A stretch of DNA of 64,000 nt from Ilyomonas limi (GTDB lineage: Bacteria; Bacteroidota; Bacteroidia; Chitinophagales; Chitinophagaceae). Below, piece after piece: positions 41,913-50,818 of this stretch (position 1 is its first letter; every line of letters starts with the position of its first letter). The notes beneath the pieces are model-generated. The model was not told where the DNA came from. It did not search any database and saw only the letters and a program-made list of their open reading frames with translations. Where the stretch lies: assembly GCF_005233845.1 (NCBI RefSeq), contig NZ_SZQL01000002.1:186001-250000 (forward strand). Direction: 5' to 3'. Both the position numbers and the translations under genes were made by a program.

Positions 41913-42863
41913 ATGTATAAATTGTTAGTTGCCCTTTCATTGGTTATTACTTCTTCTGCTATGGCACAATCTGCTGCCGATTTGCAAAGCCTGCAGCAGC
42001 AGGAAGCAGTAATAGCGCCCTACGCAAAAGACATGATTTTTGCACCCCTGACAGAAGACCGGCTTGTTGCCGACAGCACCTTTACAAGACTGTTTGTAAA
42101 AGCATTACGCACCCCATATTCGTTCAATTATCCTTTCGATAGTATTATTACCGTATCCAAACTATATGCACCCGATAGCTCTTTCCGGATATTTACCTGG
42201 CAGTTTGAGCGGGATGAAAGCTATTTCAGACAGCGCGGCGCCATACAAATGAAAACCAAAGATGGCAGCCTCAAATTGTTTCCGCTGCTGGATGCTTCAC
42301 AATTTACTACAAACCCCACCGACTCAGTGCGTAGCAATACTAACTGGATTGGTGCTATTTATTATAATATTATTGAAAAGCAATACCAGGGCAAAAAATA
42401 TTACACACTCTTTGGCTATGATGATAACGACTTTGCCAGCACGCGCAAATGGGTGGATGTATTAACGTTTGATAATGCCGGTAACCCACATTTTGGCGGC
42501 AAGTATTTCAACTACCCCGAAGACAGCATCAAGCCGGCACAACCTGCTTACCGTTTTTGTTTGGAATATAAAAAAGATGCCCGGGCACGCATCAACTACG
42601 ATCCTGAAATGGACATGATTATCTTTGACCACCTGATAAGCGAAAGCAATCATCAAAGCGAAAAATATACGCTGATACCCGATGGCGACTACGAAGGTTT
42701 TAAATGGAAAGATGGCAAATGGAATTATGTAGAAAAAGTGTTTGACTTTAAGCTGGAAGATGGGCAGGCGCCAATACCCGAACCGATAAAAGATGATGCC
42801 GGCAATACCAACGAAAAAATATTACAGGAACAATCGCAAAAGAACGAGCGTAGAAAGCCGTAA
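41913..42863 (+). CDS. Conserved hypothetical secreted protein
   Basis: A 316-aa exported protein (signal peptide residues 1-19, cleavage after AMAQ). It is rich in aromatic and acidic residues, with beta-type sequence such as FRIFTWQFERDESYFRQRGAIQM, YYTLFGYDDNDFASTRKWVDVL and ARINYDPEMDMIIFDHLISE. The C-terminus is a charged, low-complexity tail (PIPEPIKDDAGNTNEKIL). Similar proteins occur in many Bacteroidota, as far as I recall without assigned function. It ends at a strong bidirectional hairpin (42913-42957) and stands alone. Confidence 0.75.
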   Translation: MYKLLVALSLVITSSAMAQSAADLQSLQQQEAVIAPYAKDMIFAPLTEDRLVADSTFTRLFVKALRTPYSFNYPFDSIITVSKLYAPDSSFRIFTWQFERDESYFRQRGAIQMKTKDGSLKLFPLLDASQFTTNPTDSVRSNTNWIGAIYYNIIEKQYQGKKYYTLFGYDDNDFASTRKWVDVLTFDNAGNPHFGGKYFNYPEDSIKPAQPAYRFCLEYKKDARARINYDPEMDMIIFDHLISESNHQSEKYTLIPDGDYEGFKWKDGKWNYVEKVFDFKLEDGQAPIPEPIKDDAGNTNEKILQEQSQKNERRKP

Positions 42864-42912
42864 TTATCCGAACAGGGATTGTATGCGATTATTAAGATTG
42901 GCAGGATAGAAG

Positions 42913-42957
42913 AAAGTAAATGTTCCGAATTCCTAACAAGTTCGGAACATTTACTTT
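42913..42957. terminator. Bidirectional hairpin, second GTTCCGAA/TTCGGAAC copy
   Basis: Perfect 17-bp arms (42913-42929 and 42941-42957), core AAATGTTCCGAA and TTCGGAACATTT, loop of 11 bases. It lies 50 bases after the secreted hypothetical gene and faces the end of the convergent acyltransferase gene. The core GTTCCGAA is shared with the hairpin at 21445-21486. The remaining DNA to 43210 shows no gene. Confidence 0.8.
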
Positions 42958-43210
42958 TAATATATGTTGCTCCACATTTAACGGTGTTGCTGTATTAATC
43001 AGGTTAATCGTAATAATCGCGTACAATCCCGGTTCAGGCAAAAAGGGCACCACCATTGGATGATCTTTTTGCAATATTAAATCTCGTTAAAAATGTACAT
43101 CAGCATTGCTCTATGGAATGGTATCTATTCATCCGGAATAAAATTGTAAATTTTGAGTATGTTTAGTTGCAACATTCTGATTCTTATTTTACAGTTTACT
43201 CCAGTAGCCT

Positions 43211-44305
43211 TTAAGACCGTAATGCTTCTTGCCTTTTCTTAGTTAAGTATTTCCTGACCGGCAGGTCATAAAGCACCATCGCCAAATAAGCAATACCAAT
43301 CAGAAAGAAAATACCAATTATAATAACATAAGCAAGTTCAGTTGTTTCAGGCTTATAACTTTCATAATAATGCCCAAAAATCCATATTGCTGCATAATGG
43401 GTCATATACAGCGGATAAGATATATTTCCGGAAAATTCACAAATCTTCTTTAAAGCAGGAGTAAGAGTAGAACCGGCTCCTAACGAAACAAGTAATGGGA
43501 AATAAATACAAACAATTATCAATTCTGTAAGCCATTCCTGCTTGGTCCACGGCATAACAAAAGCAAAAAACAATAAAACAGCCAAGCCAATAAAACCAAG
43601 TTTATTTTTGATAATCCAATTGGACCGGTATATTAAAAGTCCTGCTGAAAAAGAGTAAGCAACACGAGCGCCACCATCCCAAAAATTGTCTCCTGCCCAA
43701 CCGCCCAACAGGTTGCCTGCACGGTAGCTAACAAAACACAATACAGCCGCAGCAGCTATTGTTAATACAGCCAAAACACGGTGGCTTATCCGGCAAAGCA
43801 CAAAAGCATACAATATGTTGGCAACATACTCCCAAAATAACGACCACGCCGGAGCATTGAAGCTGAACAGGTTAAACGCGCGCTCCTCCATTACAGGTAA
43901 AGGAATGAGCAAAACAGAACAGAGAAACAGTAAGGTAATTTTACCTGTACTGTACGATGCGGAAGGTATTAAAAAAGGGTCAAACAAAAAGGCTAATAAG
44001 CCCAGAACAGAACCCAGAATCACCAAAGGATGCAGCCTTATTAGCCGGGATATAAAAAAAGCCTTCACTCCTATTTTCCGGATGCGATTGTCATAAGCAT
44101 ACCCAATAACAAAACCAGATAAACAAAAGAAAAAATCAACCGCCAGGAAGCCACGTCCAAAAAAATTTTTACTGTTATCCGGAAAAATCCATTCCATAAA
44201 ATGAAAGATCACAACAGCTAAGGCCGCTATTCCTCTTAATCCATCTAAAATTACGAAGTGTTGTTTAGGCCTTAAAAGGTTAGAACTTAAATTTTCTTTG
44301 TTCAT
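43211..44305 (-). CDS. Membrane acyltransferase family 3 (O-acetyltransferase)
   Basis: A 364-aa polytopic inner-membrane enzyme that transfers acyl, usually acetyl, groups to sugars of surface polysaccharides or similar acceptors. The signature FVILDGLRGIAALAVVIFHF has the Arg and His of the R-x10-H motif, followed by AVDFFFCLSGFVIGYAYDNRI and SRLIRLHPL. About ten hydrophobic segments follow. I chose the ATG at 44305 (MNKENLSSN); an in-frame TTG at 44389 would add 28 residues with signal-like character but no family support. No glycosyltransferase or polysaccharide genes adjoin, so the acceptor is unknown. Confidence 0.87.
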   Translation of the reverse strand: MNKENLSSNLLRPKQHFVILDGLRGIAALAVVIFHFMEWIFPDNSKNFFGRGFLAVDFFFCLSGFVIGYAYDNRIRKIGVKAFFISRLIRLHPLVILGSVLGLLAFLFDPFLIPSASYSTGKITLLFLCSVLLIPLPVMEERAFNLFSFNAPAWSLFWEYVANILYAFVLCRISHRVLAVLTIAAAAVLCFVSYRAGNLLGGWAGDNFWDGGARVAYSFSAGLLIYRSNWIIKNKLGFIGLAVLLFFAFVMPWTKQEWLTELIIVCIYFPLLVSLGAGSTLTPALKKICEFSGNISYPLYMTHYAAIWIFGHYYESYKPETTELAYVIIIGIFFLIGIAYLAMVLYDLPVRKYLTKKRQEALRS

Positions 44306-44817
44306 TGATTTTGGTAAGTTAGTTAATAACAACAGACCGCTCACCTGCGCTTTAACAAATGCCGGTAAAAATACCAAACTCAACACCAAAATACTTATTG
44401 ATCTTTGACACCGGTATCATTCAGGCTTTCGCGAATGGCGCATTTATTTCGGGAATAAAATATAAGCGCCTGTTGCAAATGCCAGGAAAAACAGGAAAAC
44501 CTCGGGAAAGCACCTGTACATTCCGAAATAATTACATCTGCAGGTTTAAATAGCAGGCTTGGGCGAGAAGATAAAATACTAACCGTTCCTACATAAAAAC
44601 GCTCAACTTACCGAATAAAAAAGAGACTGACCTAATGAGGCAGTCTCTTTTGCAACATTGAATCTTCGAAAGCATTACATCAGGATTTCAATCAAAGGAT
44701 ATTGCATTTAAAAACGGATGGATTCAATTGCTAAACAAATGTAAACGATTATCCACACATGCTTTACCTGCCCGGGATTAAAATTGAGATTAAAATTTTC
44801 GCTTAATTACAAATAGC
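44306..44817. other. Intergenic region, acyltransferase / trmD
   Basis: 512 bases. The only clear feature is a hairpin at 44617-44653 (next entry). A 64-codon plus-strand frame (44359-44553) has no recognisable product and is not annotated. Confidence 0.4.
44617..44653. terminator. Bidirectional hairpin terminator
   Basis: AAAAGAGACTG (44619-44629) and CAGTCTCTTTT (44641-44651) form a perfect 11-bp stem, extended by CC/GG past a bulged A. It would end transcripts of the minus-strand trmD operon, 165 bases beyond the trmD stop. Confidence 0.7.
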
Positions 44818-45516
44818 TTATGCTTTATCCAACACATCTGGTTTATCCAACATATCTGGCCTTCGGTTGCGCGTTCTTTCCACTGATTGCTCATAGCGCC
44901 ATTCATCAATTATTTTAGGATTGCCATTAAGCAATACTTCCGGTACTTTCAAGCCTCTAAAGTCTGCCGGCCGCGTATAGACCGGTGGCGCCAGCAAGTC
45001 GTCCTGAAAAGAATCAAACAAAGCAGAGGTTTCATCGTTTAGCACCCCGGGCAACAATCTGCCCACAGCATCCACCAGCACCGCAGCAGCAAGCTCGCCA
45101 CCACTCAATACATAATCACCAATTGATATTTCCATCGTTACATATTGCTGCCGTATGCGCTCATCAATACCTTTGTAGTGCCCGCAAATAAGCAGCAGAT
45201 TTTCTTTTAGCGAAAGCGCATTGGCAATCTTTTGATTAAATGTAATACCATCGGGCGTGAGGTAAATTATTTCATCGTATTTAGTGTCTTTTTGCAAGGT
45301 GTCTATGGCATTTGCCAGCGGCTCGCACATCATTACCATACCTGCACCGCCGCCGTACTGGTAATCATCTACCTGTCCATATTTATTAACTGCCCACTGG
45401 CGCAGGTTGTATGTCTTTACGTTTAATAAACCTTTGTCCTGTGCGCGCTTCATGATGCTGTGGTTCAAAGGGCTTTCCAGCAATTCGGGCAACACAGTTA
45501 TAATATCAATCTTCAT
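44818..45516 (-). CDS. trmD: tRNA (guanine-N1)-methyltransferase
   Basis: Methylates G37 next to the anticodon of several tRNAs, which prevents frameshifting. 232 aa from the ATG at 45516 (a GTG three codons upstream is not needed). The knotted SPOUT fold signatures are QYGGGAGMVMMCEPL, LLICGHYKGIDERI and ISIGDYVLSGGELAA; the catalytic Asp region is RPADFRGLKVPEVLLNGNP. The very C-terminus has a short internal repeat (DMLDKP, DVLDKA). trmD follows hslR by 11 bases, not the usual rimM/rplS, so the typical trmD operon is broken here. Confidence 0.96.
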   Translation of the reverse strand: MKIDIITVLPELLESPLNHSIMKRAQDKGLLNVKTYNLRQWAVNKYGQVDDYQYGGGAGMVMMCEPLANAIDTLQKDTKYDEIIYLTPDGITFNQKIANALSLKENLLLICGHYKGIDERIRQQYVTMEISIGDYVLSGGELAAAVLVDAVGRLLPGVLNDETSALFDSFQDDLLAPPVYTRPADFRGLKVPEVLLNGNPKIIDEWRYEQSVERTRNRRPDMLDKPDVLDKA

Positions 45517-45527
45517 TTTTATCACAC

Positions 45528-45917
45528 TTATTTTTCTAAATAATCATCCAAATCCCTGCGTTCTTTTTTTGTTGGCCGACCTATTTTGCTCAGGCGTTTG
45601 CCGGTGTGAAAAGAAGCGCTGGCAAAGGATGTTTTTTCTAAGTCTTCGGCTGGCGTTAGGTCTATATAATAATTTACTGCTTCGTTGTATTGCACACGCT
45701 GGCCGAGCAGCCCCGTAACTTTTATTATCCACTTGCGGGCCTCGGTTTTCACTTCATATTCATCGCCCACATTTACGGTTTTGGCAGCTTTTACCGAAGT
45801 ACCGTTCTGCTTTACCTTACCTCTATCGCAGGCTTCTGCGGCCAGCGTGCGCGTTTTAAACAGGCGGATTGCCCATAAATATTTATCTATCCGCAGCTTT
45901 TCTTTTTTCTCGTTCAT
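45528..45917 (-). CDS. hslR: S4 domain RNA-binding protein Hsp15
   Basis: A 129-aa ribosome-associated protein; in E. coli Hsp15 binds stalled 50S subunits with nascent chain and helps recycle them. The S4 motif begins at RIDKYLWAIRLFKTRTLAAEACDRGKVKQNG, and the C-terminal tail is basic (HTGKRLSKIGRPTKKERRDL). The GRPTKKERR sequence is typical of Hsp15. It precedes trmD by 11 bases on the same strand, so the two translation-related genes are probably cotranscribed. Confidence 0.92.
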   Translation of the reverse strand: MNEKKEKLRIDKYLWAIRLFKTRTLAAEACDRGKVKQNGTSVKAAKTVNVGDEYEVKTEARKWIIKVTGLLGQRVQYNEAVNYYIDLTPAEDLEKTSFASASFHTGKRLSKIGRPTKKERRDLDDYLEK

Positions 45918-46074
45918 AATCCAAAATTAAAACATTACTGTGCAGCAAAAGTGACGTAAAAATTATTGACTAAGCATACAGATACACCATGTATGCGGCG
46001 CTTACAATACAGAAATTAAAATGATTGCATTGCTTTTTCTGTGCTTAGTTGTGCAGCCTGCAGGCAATTATTAA

Positions 46075-46105
46075 TTTAAAGTAATTTGCTCCGTTATACG
46101 TCTTC
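46075..46105 (+). promoter_or_regulatory. Putative ECF sigma promoter of the sigma factor operon
   Basis: TTTAAAGTAATT (46075-46086), 12 bases, CGTCTTC (46099-46105), 35 bases before the sigma factor ATG. The identical two blocks with identical 12-base spacing occur at 51514-51544 before the small membrane protein/Hsp20 operon. The GTAA and CGTCT elements resemble ECF -35 and -10 boxes. It is unlike the housekeeping consensus of this genome. Confidence 0.65.
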
Positions 46106-46140
46106 TTCATTTTAACTTGAACAAACCAGTACAAATATTA

Positions 46141-46692
46141 ATGCCCGACACCGCCGCCGATACCATCGTAAATACTATAAAAGCATATGGTAAACGGCTG
46201 TTTGGCTTTATACGCGGCAAGGTGCGCAACGATGAAGATGCCGAAGATATTTTACAGGATGTTTGGTTTCAGTTGAGCAATGCAGCAAACGTGGAAGAAA
46301 TACAACAAATGAGCGGCTGGCTGCACCAGGTGGCGCGTAATAAAATAACAGACAAATACCGCAAAAAAACACCCGAACTATTGGATGATTACAGTTACGA
46401 AAATGAAGATGGCGAGTTCAATTTTAAAGACATTTTGCTTGCCGATGCGACCAATCCTGAAACAGAATACATTCGTGAATTGTTTTGGCAGGAATTATTT
46501 GCAGCACTGGACGAACTGCCCGAAAATCAACGCCAGGTATTTATCTGGAATGAACTGGAAGACAAAACACTCCAGCAGATTGCCGATGCAACGGGCGAAA
46601 ACCTGAAGACGGTGATCTCGCGCAAAGGCTATGCAGTAAAGCATCTGCGCCAGCGACTGCAAACCCTGTATAATGAATTTTTAAACTATTAA
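46141..46692 (+). CDS. ECF-type RNA polymerase sigma factor
   Basis: A 183-aa alternative sigma factor directing RNA polymerase to a special promoter set. Region 2 (about residues 15-85) shows FGFIRGKVRNDEDAEDILQDVWFQL and GWLHQVARNKITDKYRK; region 4 (about 125-180) shows LPENQRQVFIWNELEDKTLQQIADATGENLKTVISRKGYAVKHLRQRL, a clear helix-turn-helix. The ATG at 46141 is preferred to a TTG at 46117. The gene is followed after 11 bases by a small membrane protein gene; no classical anti-sigma (zinc finger or FecR type) is next to it. It probably drives its own operon and the operon at 51565 through the shared motif. Confidence 0.9.
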   Translation: MPDTAADTIVNTIKAYGKRLFGFIRGKVRNDEDAEDILQDVWFQLSNAANVEEIQQMSGWLHQVARNKITDKYRKKTPELLDDYSYENEDGEFNFKDILLADATNPETEYIRELFWQELFAALDELPENQRQVFIWNELEDKTLQQIADATGENLKTVISRKGYAVKHLRQRLQTLYNEFLNY

Positions 46693-46703
46693 GGTCAACG
46701 CTT

Positions 46704-47066
46704 ATGTACAACAATCGTTTTGGCAAAAGAAGAGGACGCCCGCCGTTTTTTCTTTTATTCTTTATGGTAATGGTGTTGCTCTTAAGCGCCGTGGTGATGC
46801 TGTTGTGGAATGCTATTTTGCCTTCATTGTTGCAGGTAAATAAGATCAGTTATGGTCAATCTGTTGGCTTGCTTATTCTTTGCCGAATTTTATTTGGCGG
46901 TTTTAGGTTTGGGCCGCCTTCTCACAGGCGATTTGGGCCATCCAATAACCTTCGTGAAAAATGGATGAATATGAGTGATGAAGAAAAAGCACAGTTTAGA
47001 AGTGAATGGCAAAAACGTTGCCGCCCAAAGCAGCCGCCACCACCAGAAGAAAAGCAAGATGAATGA
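46704..47066 (+). CDS. Small membrane protein cotranscribed with the sigma factor
   Basis: A 120-aa protein with a basic N-terminus (NNRFGKRRGRPP), two hydrophobic helices (about 15-40, and 51-65), and a charged tail with EKWMNMSDEEKAQFRSEWQKRC and a Pro-rich end. The MSDEE motif followed by a Phe and basic residues also occurs in the small membrane protein at 51565-51852. It starts 11 bases after the sigma factor stop, so they are one transcript. The position and membrane location would suit an anti-sigma factor or sensor, but no known anti-sigma domain is visible. That role is a guess. Confidence 0.7.
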   Translation: MYNNRFGKRRGRPPFFLLFFMVMVLLLSAVVMLLWNAILPSLLQVNKISYGQSVGLLILCRILFGGFRFGPPSHRRFGPSNNLREKWMNMSDEEKAQFRSEWQKRCRPKQPPPPEEKQDE

Positions 47067-47255
47067 TTTGAACCACAGAGCCAAAGCACTTACAGAAATG
47101 CAGAATGCTTAGGGTTTAAACATGAAGGCTTAAGGGTTTGCAAATGGAAAAACAGTTTGAAGTTTAATAAATTACTTTATTTTGGAAGATGATTTGTTCA
47201 GGAATAAAAAAATGATAAAACCGTTTTTTTGATAGACAACTTACCGCCGGTTAGT

Positions 47256-47768
47256 TTATTGTTTAATTTCCACACCTTGCGTTATGAAAGACATGCCATT
47301 ATAATCTCCAACCATAACAGCTTCAATCAGTGGTTCTGTTTTATTGTTTTTTGCAGCCCAGCTTACAACAAAATTAGCCCCGGCTCCGCCTTTCGACTCG
47401 TCATGTTCTACAACAAATTCATACGAAGCCATAGGTTTCAACAATAAAGTAGAATCTATGTACTTCTTCAATTCTTCGCCTTTTGATCCGTAGTAAATAA
47501 TTTTTTTAATATAGAAACTATCAGTATAGCTGATATTCCGGATACTCATCGTAGCTGTTAAGTTAAAAGCCCGGTTACCAGTATTCAGATAAATATGTGA
47601 ATAAATAGGAACATAGATAGCCTTCTCAACTGTAAATTTTGCTGTATCCAATGCAACGTAGTGATACTCCTGACTTGGAAGGCGAATATTATTTTCTCCA
47701 CTGTTCCGGCAAGAAAAAAGGAGGAGCGTTGATGCAAGCAGAAATAATTTGATGATTGCCATATACAT
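47256..47768 (-). CDS. Lipoprotein, DUF3124 family
   Basis: A 170-aa lipoprotein. The signal ends in a lipobox LLLFSC with Cys20 (numbering from the ATG at 47768). The rest is beta-rich: VEKAIYVPIYSHIYLNTGNRAFNLTATMSIRN and later KGGAGANFVVSWAAKN are the marks of DUF3124, a family without known function. Immediately upstream of its start region lies a 25-base perfect palindrome (47875-47899), perhaps an operator. The antiporter gene lies beyond, on the same strand with a 223-base gap, so read-through from it is possible. Confidence 0.8.
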   Translation of the reverse strand: MYMAIIKLFLLASTLLLFSCRNSGENNIRLPSQEYHYVALDTAKFTVEKAIYVPIYSHIYLNTGNRAFNLTATMSIRNISYTDSFYIKKIIYYGSKGEELKKYIDSTLLLKPMASYEFVVEHDESKGGAGANFVVSWAAKNNKTEPLIEAVMVGDYNGMSFITQGVEIKQ

Positions 47769-47874
47769 CTTTTAAGGTGTAGTATTTTATAAGGTTATGG
47801 CGGGTATCCGCGCCCACCGCAATCTGAACCGATACAGATAACAGTGTCTTTGCTCAGAAGCTTAGTCTGTTTCC

Positions 47875-47899
47875 GTGTTATAATCAGTGATTATAACAC
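47875..47899. promoter_or_regulatory. Perfect 25-base palindrome, possible operator
   Basis: GTGTTATAATCA, central G, TGATTATAACAC: 12-bp perfect arms. It lies 107 bases upstream of the DUF3124 lipoprotein start and 93 bases past the antiporter stop. There is no T-run, and the single-base centre does not allow a full hairpin loop, so a binding site for a dimeric regulator is more likely than a terminator. Confidence 0.5.
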
Positions 47900-47991
47900 C
47901 CCAACCGTGGGTTACTATTTTATTTTCATGGTTCAAACCTAACACATGTATAATTGGCTTTTGCATAGCATTTGAATAATTATTAATAACA

Positions 47992-50238
47992 TTACTGTAT
48001 GCTTTCCTTCTTTTTATCAAATTGCGCAAGAAAGCCTTTTATTCTCTTTTTGTTTGCTACAATAAACAAGTTATCATTTTCCTGAAGTATTGTTTCAGAC
48101 TCAGGATTTAAAAGCCGCTCATTGTTTCTTTCGATGCCCACGACCAATGCATTTGCTTTTTCCCGAATCCCCGTTTCGCGGATGGTTTTGCCAATAAGTG
48201 CATTGTCTTCATTAAGCGTATAAGTATAAAGCTCTACATCAACAATATCGCTAAGCGGCTCTGTTATTTCGGGACGAATGAGCACTTTTAGCCGTTGTAT
48301 CTGAAGGTCTGTTCCCAATACCAAAAGTTCATCATTGGGAAAAATCATTTGCTCTTTTCCGGGGGCTGCAATTTGATAATCGCCCCGCTTTATCGTAACG
48401 ATATTTATACCGATTATCTCCCGCCATCTCAACTCCAGCAGGGTTTTACCCACACAGGCAGCTGTAGGCGGAACAATAATCGGGGTAATGTGTGCATTCC
48501 ATGGCGCTAATTCGTTTCGGTTAAGCCTGGAGGTTTCAATTTCCCGTTCATTAAAATTACTAACAAACCGGGTTTCCAGCCTTGTGTAAAAAGCCTGTAT
48601 TTTTTTAGAGAAAATAATAAGCACAGCAATAGTAACCGCAGTGAAGATAATACCGGTATAAATATTAAAGAAACGGTGCAGCAGGAAACCGATAAAAAAA
48701 GCAACTAAAGCAAGCCTCAATAATCTTATAGTATAATACACGCCTTTGTACTGGTAGGTATCAATTATTTTACGGTAAACTTCGGTCGGTGTTCGAATGG
48801 CTAGTGCCCATAAAAAAGGACTAAGGATAAAAAGGGTAAGCAAACAAGCTACAATCTTTAAGGCTAAAGAATTACCATTCGCAAATTTTTCAATCCATGG
48901 TTCGATATACAAAGAGGAGAAAATGGTAATAGCTATGATAATAATACTTAGCAATACAATATTAATAATGGCTGTGCGTATGAACGTCCGCCATTCATTT
49001 GTTTGCGAAGCCCTGTTTGTTTCGGTGCTGTATTTGTTTAAACGGTTAATGACCGCTTTTGGCAGTAGTTTTTCAAGCCATTGATAAACATAACCTGATG
49101 ATTTAATAAGATAAGGTGTTGCAAATGTTGTAATAGCAGAAGCACCTACCGCAACAGGAAACAGGAATGCCGAAGTTACACCTAAAGACAACCCAAGTGT
49201 TGCCACTATAAAGGCAAATTCACCGATCTGCGCCATACTCATACCCACTTGAACCGACTGCCTGAGCGGCTGCCCCGAAAGCAATGCACCCAGCGTAGTG
49301 CTGAAAAGTTTACCAATTAATGTAAGCAGTGTAACCCACAAGATAGGCTGCGCATATTCAACCATTGCTTTCGGGTCAATCAACATACCCACCGATGTAA
49401 AGAATATAGCTCCGAATAAATCTTTAACCGGCTTTAAGAGGTGTTCCACCTTTTCTGCAGAAGTAGTTTCGGCAATGATAGACCCCATAACAAAAGCTCC
49501 CAACTCGGCTGAAAATCCGGCAACTGTAGCTAATACTACCATGCCGAGGCAAAGTGCAAGGGATAGAATGAGCAGGATTTCTTCGTTGACCAGTTTTGCA
49601 ACTCTTTTTAGAAAAGTGGGTAGCAAAAAGATGCCCGCCAGAAACCATAGACTCAGGAAAAACAACAGCTTAAGCACGGTCAGCAACATAGCTGTGCCTT
49701 CGAACACCCTTGTTACTGCCAAAGTAGAGAGCAGTACCATCAGCAAAATGACCACTATATCTTCCACAATCAGCACCCCGAAGACAATGCTGGCGAATTT
49801 TTTTGTCTTTACGCCTAACTCATCAAAAGCACGGAGAATAATGGTAGTGGAGGAACTGGCCAACATACCACCTAAGAAGAGGCTATCCATCGTAGCCCAT
49901 CCCATCATCTTACCTAAAAAATAACCGGCAACGGTAATAAAAACGATTTCAATTAAGGCAGTGATAGAAGCAGCGCCGCCAACCCTTATTAACTTTTTAA
50001 AACTAAACTCCAATCCGAGGCTGAAAAGAAGAAAAATCACACCTATTTCGGCTAAAGTCTCTACATTTTCTTTATCAGCAATAGTGGGTGTAAATGTGAA
50101 ATAGGGACCTACAATAAAACCTGCAATAATATAGCCTAATACCAGCGGCTGTTTCAGCCATTTAAAAATTAATGTGCTAATGGCTGCAGCCCCCAATATC
50201 AAGGCAAGATCGGTGATAAGATGTGGTAAATGCCCCAT
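47992..50238 (-). CDS. CPA2 family cation:proton antiporter with two TrkA-C domains
   Basis: A 748-aa membrane transporter that exchanges K+ or Na+ for protons. Residues 1-390 are a Kef/CPA2-type antiporter domain with about 12 helices; key marks are KQPLVLGYIIAGFIVGP, FLLFSLGLEFSFKKL, ASSSTTIILRAF and AELGAFVMGSIIA. A second set of helices lies at about 415-560. Two RCK/TrkA C-terminal domains follow (NAHITPIIVPPTAACVGKTLLELRWR at about 590, and DNALIGKTIRETGIREKANALVVGI at about 685), with no RCK-N (nucleotide-binding) domain. It may take part in osmotic or pH homeostasis. Ion preference cannot be read from sequence. Confidence 0.9.
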   Translation of the reverse strand: MGHLPHLITDLALILGAAAISTLIFKWLKQPLVLGYIIAGFIVGPYFTFTPTIADKENVETLAEIGVIFLLFSLGLEFSFKKLIRVGGAASITALIEIVFITVAGYFLGKMMGWATMDSLFLGGMLASSSTTIILRAFDELGVKTKKFASIVFGVLIVEDIVVILLMVLLSTLAVTRVFEGTAMLLTVLKLLFFLSLWFLAGIFLLPTFLKRVAKLVNEEILLILSLALCLGMVVLATVAGFSAELGAFVMGSIIAETTSAEKVEHLLKPVKDLFGAIFFTSVGMLIDPKAMVEYAQPILWVTLLTLIGKLFSTTLGALLSGQPLRQSVQVGMSMAQIGEFAFIVATLGLSLGVTSAFLFPVAVGASAITTFATPYLIKSSGYVYQWLEKLLPKAVINRLNKYSTETNRASQTNEWRTFIRTAIINIVLLSIIIIAITIFSSLYIEPWIEKFANGNSLALKIVACLLTLFILSPFLWALAIRTPTEVYRKIIDTYQYKGVYYTIRLLRLALVAFFIGFLLHRFFNIYTGIIFTAVTIAVLIIFSKKIQAFYTRLETRFVSNFNEREIETSRLNRNELAPWNAHITPIIVPPTAACVGKTLLELRWREIIGINIVTIKRGDYQIAAPGKEQMIFPNDELLVLGTDLQIQRLKVLIRPEITEPLSDIVDVELYTYTLNEDNALIGKTIRETGIREKANALVVGIERNNERLLNPESETILQENDNLFIVANKKRIKGFLAQFDKKKESIQ

Positions 50239-50818
50239 AGCTTAAATTTTTTATTTTAATTGGTTAATGTTTTTATACTTTTTATTCAGTCATACCATAG
50301 CCAGCCTTTCTTTTCAGGTGTTGGCCATGTAGTAACTGTTTGATCTTAATAGTGTAAGAATTGCTCTGTCGCAGCTTGTTAATGCTTCATCACTACCTAA
50401 TCTGCGCGGTAAAACGCACGTACTTTTTGACCTTTTGTTTGATGTGAACGCTTCCTCGCAACAGATAACTTTTATCCTCCAGATAGTATCAAGATAATAT
50501 AAATCCTGCAAAAGCGTAGCACCTTTAATGATTAAACTCTCTGTTTTTTATCATTCACAACATCAATTGATGGACAAGGCTTTTATAAATAGAAATGCTT
50601 TTGCTTACCTGATGGCTTCATGCAGGTAAATAGAAAATTAATTCCGTACTTTCTCTTTCGGTTTTGCGTGAATGACTTTGGATGATTACGACAATCAATA
50701 CAGCCCAATAGTGCTATTATCAATTGTAGCCCTATTAAATTGTTCAGGTAAATACGATAATATTAAGGTGGTCGTATTTATACCATTAAAAATGATTTAT
50801 CTTATTCCAAAACAATAA
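50239..50818. other. Intergenic region with small hairpins
   Basis: 580 bases without a supported gene. Hairpins: TTACCTG / CAGGTAA around 50605-50629, and AAATACGA / TCGTATTT with flanking GGT/ACC around 50746-50792. The minus-strand frame at 50314-50511 has no recognisable product; it may be a decayed remnant. Confidence 0.4.

Noticed and set aside
42892-43074. 60-codon minus-strand frame across the second GTTCCGAA hairpin
   Set aside because: It crosses a perfect terminator hairpin and has no recognisable product.
44359-44553. 64-codon frame between the acyltransferase and trmD
   Set aside because: Partly overlaps the acyltransferase upstream region; no coding character or promoter.
50314-50511. 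65-codon minus-strand frame after the antiporter start region
   Set aside because: No start context, promoter or family; other frames read equally well.
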